Origin: Vibrio sp. CDRSL-10 TSBA
Lineage (GTDB): Bacteria; Pseudomonadota; Gammaproteobacteria; Enterobacterales; Vibrionaceae
Length of the DNA stretch: 64,000 nucleotides
Direction: 5' to 3'
Assembly: GCA_039696685.1 (NCBI GenBank)
Contig: CP155566.1
Span: forward strand, 2,108,001 to 2,172,000
In this document: positions 58,941 to 64,000 of the stretch, in pieces
Layout: every line of letters starts with the position of its first letter
Position numbering within the stretch: the first letter of the stretch is position 1
Notes under the pieces: generated by a model
Seen by the model: only the letters and a program-made list of their open reading frames with translations
Database searches by the model: none
What the model was told of the DNA's origin: nothing
Position numbers and translations under genes: made by a program

Positions 58941-59488
58941 CAATGGCTGTGCTCCTCATGCTGATGCTCACCGTGTGAATGGTGGTGATCATGACTATGA
59001 TTTTGGTGGCTATGCTGATGACTGTGAACATGGTCGTGACTGTGGCCGCCGCGGCCATGGTAAGCCCCGTTTTCCGGACTGAATTCCGCTGTCACCGCGC
59101 AGCACGTCATGCCGAGTAATTCCAGCATTTCCTGCAACACATGGTCCGGCTGAAAACGCAGCCAACGCTCGCCGATTTGCATCGGCACATGTCGGTTGCC
59201 CATGTGGTAGCAGGCACACGCGAATACCTGCCAGTCACTGCAAGTGGCTTCAATCACCGCTTCCTGCTCTGCTACGACGGCGAATCTCTGCCCGCATTCG
59301 GTCAGCAGATGATCGCCGCTTTGCAGTACTTCGCCACGTTCAAGAAACACACCGACATCATGCCCCTGCGCACTCTGAGTGCGAAAACGGCCTTTCTGGC
59401 GCACATCAAACGGCAGCAATACCTGATCGGTCACCGGTGCGGGAGATTGATGCTCTGCATCCGCTATGCGGCTGATTACACGAAACAT
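58940..59488 (-). CDS. ureE: Urease nickel metallochaperone UreE
   Basis: Delivers Ni2+ to the urease assembly complex. The ATG at 59488 follows GGAGAAGGG and gives MFRVISRIADAEHQ; the frame is open further upstream without a good start. The N-terminal peptide-binding domain is followed by the metal-binding domain (ACYHMGNRHVPMQIGERWLRF), which holds the conserved dimer-interface His. A tail of about 35 residues is dense in His (SHDHVHSHQHSHQNHSHDHH), as in Klebsiella UreE, and likely stores nickel. Confidence 0.95.
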   Translation of the reverse strand: MFRVISRIADAEHQSPAPVTDQVLLPFDVRQKGRFRTQSAQGHDVGVFLERGEVLQSGDHLLTECGQRFAVVAEQEAVIEATCSDWQVFACACYHMGNRHVPMQIGERWLRFQPDHVLQEMLELLGMTCCAVTAEFSPENGAYHGRGGHSHDHVHSHQHSHQNHSHDHHHSHGEHQHEEHSH

Positions 59489-59505
59489 ACCCTTCTCCTT
59501 ATGGG

Positions 59506-61212
59506 TTAAAATAAACAATAACGTTGTGCGAGCGGCAGTTCTGTCGCCGGATCGCAGGTCAGTAGCTGGCCGTCCGCACGCACTTCATAGGTCTGCGGAT
59601 CGACCGTGATATTCGGCATGTAACTGTTATGCACCATGTCGTGTTTGGTAACACTGCGGCAGTGACGACACGCCACCAGTTCACGGCTCAGATTGAGGCG
59701 ACTGCGCAGCTCACCATCAATCGCGGCCTGGCTGGTAAAGGTCACCGAAGTGGCGGCCGCGGCCTGACCAAAACCGCCGAACATGTAACGGTAATGAACC
59801 GGTTGCGGCGTCGGGATCGAGGCGTTTGCATCGCCCATCGGCGCGGCTGCGATAAAGCCGCCTTTAAGGATCAGCGCCGGCTTAATGCCGAAAAAGGCCG
59901 GTTTCCACAGCACGATATCGGCCAGCTTGCCTACTTCGAGTGAACCAACCATATGGTCGACCCCATGCGCCAGCGCCGGGTTAATGGTGTATTTGGCGAT
60001 AAAGCGTTTGACCCGGAAATTATCCGCGCCCAGCTCCTGGTCCTGCTCCAGCAGGCCACGCTGCACTTTCATTTTGTGCGCCGTCTGCCAGGTGCGGCAG
60101 ATCACTTCGCCGACCCGGCCCATCGCCTGCGAGTCCGAGGCGATCATCGAAAACGCGCCCAGATCGTGCAAAATATCTTCCGCGGCAATGGTCTCTTTAC
60201 GGATGCGCGAATCGGCAAACGCCACATCTTCCGGAATATTCGGGTCCAGATGGTGGCACACCATCAGCATGTCGAGGTGTTCATCAATGGTATTGATGGT
60301 ATAAGGCCGGGTCGGATTGGTAGATGACGGCAAAACATTGGGCTGACTGCAGGCCACGATAATGTCCGGAGCATGACCGCCGCCTGCGCCTTCAGTGTGA
60401 TAAGTGTGAATGGTACGTCCTTTAAACGCCGCAATAGTGTCTTCGACAAAACCGGACTCATTGAGCGTATCGGTATGGATAGCAACCTGCACATCATACT
60501 GCTCGGCCACACTCAGGCAGTTATCAATCGCGGCGGGCGTCGTGCCCCAGTCCTCATGCAGTTTAAAGCCGCATGCGCCGGCTTCGACCTGCTCAATCAG
60601 CGGCTCAGGCAGGCTGGCATTGCCTTTGGCGAGAAAGCCGAAGTTCATCGGCAGCAGGTCGGTACTGCGCAGCATCTGCGCCATATTCCACGCTCCAGGC
60701 GTACAAGTGGTCGCATTGGTGCCGGTGGCCGGACCGGTGCCGCCGCCAATCATGGTGGTGGTGCCTGACATCAGCGCTTCTTCTATCTGCTGCGGGCAGA
60801 TAAAGTGAATGTGGGCGTCAATCGCACCGGCGGTGACAATGTGGCCTTCCCCGGCGATCACTTCGGTACTGGCGCCGATATGGATGGTCACCTGGGGCTG
60901 AATATCGCTGTTGCCGGCTTTGCCAATCGCATGGATACGGCCATCTTTGATGCCGATATCGGCTTTAACAATACCCCAGTGATCGACAATCAGCGCATTG
61001 GTGATCACGCAATCCACCACGTCAGCACGGCATTTCTGTCCCTGCCCCATGCCGTCACGAATCACCTTGCCGCCGCCAAATTTAACCTCATCGCCATACA
61101 CGGTGAAATCCTGTTCAACCTCAATGATCAGATCGGTATCCGCCAGACGCACCCGGTCACCGACCGTGGGTCCGTACATATCGGCGTAAGCCTGCCGACT
61201 TATCTCTGCCAT
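59506..61212 (-). CDS. ureC: Urease alpha subunit UreC
   Basis: Catalytic subunit of the nickel urease, which hydrolyses urea to ammonia and carbamate. It has 568 residues. Every active-site residue falls at the canonical position: His134 and His136 (AHIHF), carbamylated Lys217 and His219 (FKLHEDWG), His246, His272, Cys319 and His320 (VCHHLDP) in the flap, and Asp360 (ASDSQAMG). The start [21 protein letters not shown] is typical. The gene is intact, and I expect an active enzyme. Confidence 0.98.
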   Translation of the reverse strand: MAEISRQAYADMYGPTVGDRVRLADTDLIIEVEQDFTVYGDEVKFGGGKVIRDGMGQGQKCRADVVDCVITNALIVDHWGIVKADIGIKDGRIHAIGKAGNSDIQPQVTIHIGASTEVIAGEGHIVTAGAIDAHIHFICPQQIEEALMSGTTTMIGGGTGPATGTNATTCTPGAWNMAQMLRSTDLLPMNFGFLAKGNASLPEPLIEQVEAGACGFKLHEDWGTTPAAIDNCLSVAEQYDVQVAIHTDTLNESGFVEDTIAAFKGRTIHTYHTEGAGGGHAPDIIVACSQPNVLPSSTNPTRPYTINTIDEHLDMLMVCHHLDPNIPEDVAFADSRIRKETIAAEDILHDLGAFSMIASDSQAMGRVGEVICRTWQTAHKMKVQRGLLEQDQELGADNFRVKRFIAKYTINPALAHGVDHMVGSLEVGKLADIVLWKPAFFGIKPALILKGGFIAAAPMGDANASIPTPQPVHYRYMFGGFGQAAAATSVTFTSQAAIDGELRSRLNLSRELVACRHCRSVTKHDMVHNSYMPNITVDPQTYEVRADGQLLTCDPATELPLAQRYCLF

Positions 61213-61223
61213 GTGTTCATCCT

Positions 61224-61529
61224 TTATAATTTGCCCATCACTTCCGCGCGAAAGCCATACAGTGTCTGTTCACCGGCCAACTCAACCAGTTCAATGCTGC
61301 GACTCTGGCCCGGTTCAAACCGGACCGCGGTGCCCGCAGCGATATTGAGGCGCATACCGCGCGCCTGCTCCCGGTCAAAATCGAGCGCCGGGTTGGTTTC
61401 ATAAAAATGATAATGGCTGCCAACCTGAATCGGGCGATCGCCGTGATTGACCACGGATAACGTCACCGTGCGCCGCCCGACATTCAAATCGAGTGCGTCG
61501 GGACGAAGTAAGTACTCACCTGGTTTCAT
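61224..61529 (-). CDS. ureB: Urease beta subunit UreB
   Basis: Structural subunit of the (ABC)3 urease. I chose the ATG at 61529, seven bases from AGGAG; a GTG at 61532 is the alternative. The 101 residues contain [19 protein letters not shown] and [20 protein letters not shown], both highly conserved. It is a separate subunit, not fused as in Helicobacter. Confidence 0.96.
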   Translation of the reverse strand: MKPGEYLLRPDALDLNVGRRTVTLSVVNHGDRPIQVGSHYHFYETNPALDFDREQARGMRLNIAAGTAVRFEPGQSRSIELVELAGEQTLYGFRAEVMGKL

Positions 61530-61538
61530 CACAATCTC

Positions 61539-61841
61539 CTACTGAATCGGGTTGTGAACGGTGACCAGCTTGGTGCCGTCCGGAAACGTGGCTTCAACCT
61601 GGACTTCATCCAGCAGCTCGGCGATGCCGTCCATCACATCATTTTTACTCAGCAGATGACGGCCTTCGCTCATCAGTTGCGCCACGGTTTTACCATCGCG
61701 CGCGCCTTCCATAATCGCGGCGGAGATATAGGCCGCCGCTTCCGGATAATTGAGTTTGATGCCGCGCGCCAGACGACGCTCAGCCACCAGCGCCGCGGTA
61801 AACAGCAGTAATTTATCCTTATCTCTGGGTGACAGTTCCAT
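61539..61841 (-). CDS. ureA: Urease gamma subunit UreA
   Basis: Smallest structural subunit, 100 residues: [51 protein letters not shown] and VTVHNPIQ at the C-terminus. The stop is 10 bases before the ureB start. The length and order (ureA-ureB-ureC) are those of enteric and Vibrio ureases. Confidence 0.97.
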   Translation of the reverse strand: MELSPRDKDKLLLFTAALVAERRLARGIKLNYPEAAAYISAAIMEGARDGKTVAQLMSEGRHLLSKNDVMDGIAELLDEVQVEATFPDGTKLVTVHNPIQ

Positions 61842-61852
61842 TGTGTTCTCCT

Positions 61853-62716
61853 TCAGGTATTCCAGATACGGGGAATGCAGGCTTCACGCCCGAGCAGAGC
61901 CGGGCGGATCAGTTGCCAGCAGCCTCTGAGCTGCTGCTGGGCCTGTTCGCTGCAGTCACCGAGATAACGCACCACCAGCACATCGAGCCGATAGGTGATG
62001 CTTAATGTCGCGCTTTGTCCGGCCGGAAACGCTTCTCGCAACCGTTCGAGTACGCCGTCCACATCCTTGAGCCCGAAGGCCACCAGCATGCCGGAGACCA
62101 GATGCCCGGCGTAACCGCTGCTGGCCTGCAGCAGCGGGTCGTCGGCGGCCAGATACTGACGCTCAAGCAGCAAAGGCCGCCCCTGGTGATACACCGCAAA
62201 GCGCTGCTCGATACTGCCGGAAACAAACGGCAGCTGACTTTTCGGCCGGCCCAGACAAAACACATCCATGCCGATAAAACGAGCGTCGCCAAGCAGGTTG
62301 ACGGTGGTGTCCAGTTTGCCGTGCGCGCCGTCAAACACGATGGTTTCCATCGGCAGCCACTCACAGCAAGCCTGTTCCACCTCGATTTCGACCTGCTGCT
62401 TTTGCACCACGCCCTGACTGTCAGCACGGTAAATTTTGCCCGCCGACGGCGTGGTCAGCAGCGCTTCACTGCCGGGCTGACAGCGGATCTGAATCGTCAG
62501 ATCATCGCCGGATACCAGCCCGCCCGGCGGGTGCAGCAGGTAAACATGGCACAGCCCCTGCTCGGGATAAAACGGCCGCTGAACCCGCAGCGGACCACGA
62601 AATTCCATATGGCGCAGCCGGGTCTGCTCGTCTGTCCGGTCAAAACCAAGGGCAAGATAGGCCGGCCAGTGCCGCTCGGCCTGGCGGGATAAATTGAGAA
62701 AAGAGAGTTCGCCCAT
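61853..62716 (-). CDS. ureD: Urease accessory protein UreD
   Basis: Scaffold protein that binds apo-urease first and recruits UreF and UreG. The 287 residues carry family blocks [43 protein letters not shown] and [20 protein letters not shown]. It lies four bases after the urtE stop, so the urea importer and the urease are probably one transcript. The order ureD-ABC-EFG is the usual one. Confidence 0.95.
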   Translation of the reverse strand: MGELSFLNLSRQAERHWPAYLALGFDRTDEQTRLRHMEFRGPLRVQRPFYPEQGLCHVYLLHPPGGLVSGDDLTIQIRCQPGSEALLTTPSAGKIYRADSQGVVQKQQVEIEVEQACCEWLPMETIVFDGAHGKLDTTVNLLGDARFIGMDVFCLGRPKSQLPFVSGSIEQRFAVYHQGRPLLLERQYLAADDPLLQASSGYAGHLVSGMLVAFGLKDVDGVLERLREAFPAGQSATLSITYRLDVLVVRYLGDCSEQAQQQLRGCWQLIRPALLGREACIPRIWNT

Positions 62717-62720
62717 CGCC

Positions 62721-63416
62721 CTACACCGTCAGGTATTGTTTGACCAGCTTGTCATCAAGCTCAGTCATTTCACCGCTGGCCACCTGACGGCCGCGATCGA
62801 GAATACAGAACCGATCCGCCACTTTGCGCGCGAAGGGCAGTTTCTGTTCCACCAGCAACACGGTCAGACCGATTTCCTGATTGAGGCGGCGGATAATGTC
62901 GCCGATTTCCGCCACCACATTGGGCTGAATGCCCTCGGTCGGCTCATCGAGGATCAGCAGACTGGGATTAATCACCAGCGCCCGGCCAATCGCCAGCTGC
63001 TGCTGCTGACCACCGGATAAATCGCCACCACGGCGGTGCAGCATCTCTTTGAGCACCGGAAACAGTTCATAGATAAATTCCGGCACCTGTTTGGCGCGGT
63101 CAGCGCGCACCGGCAGCCCGATACGCAGGTTCTCTTCCACCGTCAGCAGCGGAAATATCTGCCGTCCCTGCGGCACATAGCCAATCCCGAGCGGCGCACG
63201 CTTTTCCGCCGCCAGCGGCACAATGTTCTGACCGAGATATTCAATCTGACCGCTCTTAACCGGCAATAGCCCCATGATGCTCTGCAGCAAGGTGGTTTTA
63301 CCGACTCCGTTACGCCCCATCAGGCATGTGCACTGCCCTTCCGCCACATCAAGGTCGAGATCCCACAGCGTGTGGCTCTGGCCGTAAAACTGGTTGAGTC
63401 CTTTAACCTGTAACAT
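62721..63416 (-). CDS. urtE: Urea ABC importer ATPase UrtE
   Basis: Second ATPase of the high-affinity urea importer UrtABCDE, a branched-chain-amino-acid-transporter (LivF-like) homologue. The 231 residues show Walker A GRNGVGKT at residues 34-41, signature DLSGGQQQQLAIGRAL and Walker B LLILDEPTEGIQPNVV. IEYLGQNIVPLAAEKRA is close to other UrtE proteins. The urease genes directly downstream support urea over amino acids as the substrate. Confidence 0.92.
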   Translation of the reverse strand: MLQVKGLNQFYGQSHTLWDLDLDVAEGQCTCLMGRNGVGKTTLLQSIMGLLPVKSGQIEYLGQNIVPLAAEKRAPLGIGYVPQGRQIFPLLTVEENLRIGLPVRADRAKQVPEFIYELFPVLKEMLHRRGGDLSGGQQQQLAIGRALVINPSLLILDEPTEGIQPNVVAEIGDIIRRLNQEIGLTVLLVEQKLPFARKVADRFCILDRGRQVASGEMTELDDKLVKQYLTV

Positions 63417-63418
63417 CC

Positions 63419-64000
63419 TTATTCTCCCAAATAGACTTCAACCACCTGCGGGTTGGCCTGAACTTGCTCCATGCTGCCTTCCGCCAGCACGCTGCCCTGA
63501 TGCAACACGGTCACTTGCCGTGCCAGTGAACGGACAAAATCCATATCATGTTCCACAAGAATCACCGTACGTTTCTCCTGCCAGTGAGGTCAGCAGTTCG
63601 CCGGTTTTATCCATCTCCTGATGCGTCATGCCTGCCACCGGTTCATCCACCAGCAGCAGCTTGGGGTTTTGCATCAGCAACATGCCGATCTCCAGCCATT
63701 GTTTCTGTCCGTGCGACAAAGCGCCCGCCAGTTGAAAACGTTGCTCAGTCAGACCAATCTGGCCCAGCACGTGATCGATAAAATCAATCTGGCTGCTGCT
63801 CAGACGCGCGGTCAGGGTCGACCACACGGTTTTGTCGCCCGCCATCGCCAGTTCCAGGTTGTGGAACACGCTCTGGAACTCAAACACCGTCGGTTTCTGA
63901 AACTTACGTCCGATGCCGGCCTGGGCGATTTCCGGCTCACTCATGGTCAGCAGATTGATGTTCTGGCCGAACCAGGCGCTGCCGCAATCCGGGCGTGTTT
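63419..64000 (-). CDS. urtD: Urea ABC importer ATPase UrtD (partial at window edge)
   Basis: First ATPase of the urea importer (LivG-like). The window holds the C-terminal part, from TRPDCGSAWFGQ through MSEPEIAQAGIGRKFQKPTVFE, the ALSHGQKQWLEIGMLLMQ signature and LLLVDEPVAGMT. The Walker A motif lies beyond the right edge. The frame breaks at 63571-63575: the coding strand reads GGAGAAACG for GGAGAACG. Corrected, it continues LAGERTVILVEHDMDFVRSLA to the TAA at 63419, two bases before the urtE start. The genes urtABC should follow outside the window. Confidence 0.88.

Overview
The window looks like a gammaproteobacterial, most likely Vibrio, chromosome segment. The evidence is the Lap-type giant adhesin system, the Vibrio-like scrA/scrB/scrK/scrR sucrose genes, an oppABCDF operon, a thiD-thiM-thiE salvage operon under a TPP riboswitch, and typical Vibrio protein sequences. 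A Vibrio of intermediate G+C (fluvialis/furnissii-like) would fit, but the species cannot be proven from this window.

Layout. (1) 1-26581, minus strand: one giant adhesin gene running off the left edge. It starts with a LapA-type N-terminal retention module, continues with exactly 60 tandem 351-bp (117-aa) repeats, and ends in the window with a PA14-like domain, further modules and a von Willebrand A domain. (2) 26998-35431, plus strand: its secretion and release genes, namely a TolC-type outer-membrane channel, an OmpA-like protein, an HlyD-type fusion protein (LapC), the LapG protease, the LapD c-di-GMP receptor and the LapB ABC exporter. (3) 35638-41193, minus: oppABCDF. (4) 42044-50116: a small DMT-family membrane protein and a rearranged sucrose locus (scrK, scrY, scrB, scrR, scrA) with five matching candidate ScrR operators. 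(5) 50194-53312, minus: a TonB-dependent siderophore receptor with a Fur-like box and an AraC regulator with a GyrI-like effector domain. (6) 53536-56946, plus: TPP riboswitch, thiD-thiM-thiE and a pirin. (7) 57078-64000, minus: urtD-urtE-ureDABCEFG-ureJ, a complete urease locus with the end of a urea ABC importer.

Secretion logic of the first block (inference from the Pseudomonas LapA model): LapB-LapC-TolC export the adhesin, whose N-terminal plug holds it in the outer membrane. LapD bound to c-di-GMP sequesters LapG; when c-di-GMP falls, LapG cuts at the di-alanine site in the plug and releases the adhesin.

The most unusual signal is in the sequence itself. Twelve genes are broken by 21 single-base frameshifts, and every one is an extra A or T that turns GAAC into GAAAC (or GTTC into GTTTC). 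Removing the extra base restores every gene, and restores the adhesin array to exactly 60 x 351 bp. GAAC/GTTC is the known target of Dnd-type DNA phosphorothioation, which is also only partial, so these are probably consensus errors at modified sites rather than real mutations. All coordinates of affected genes include the extra bases.
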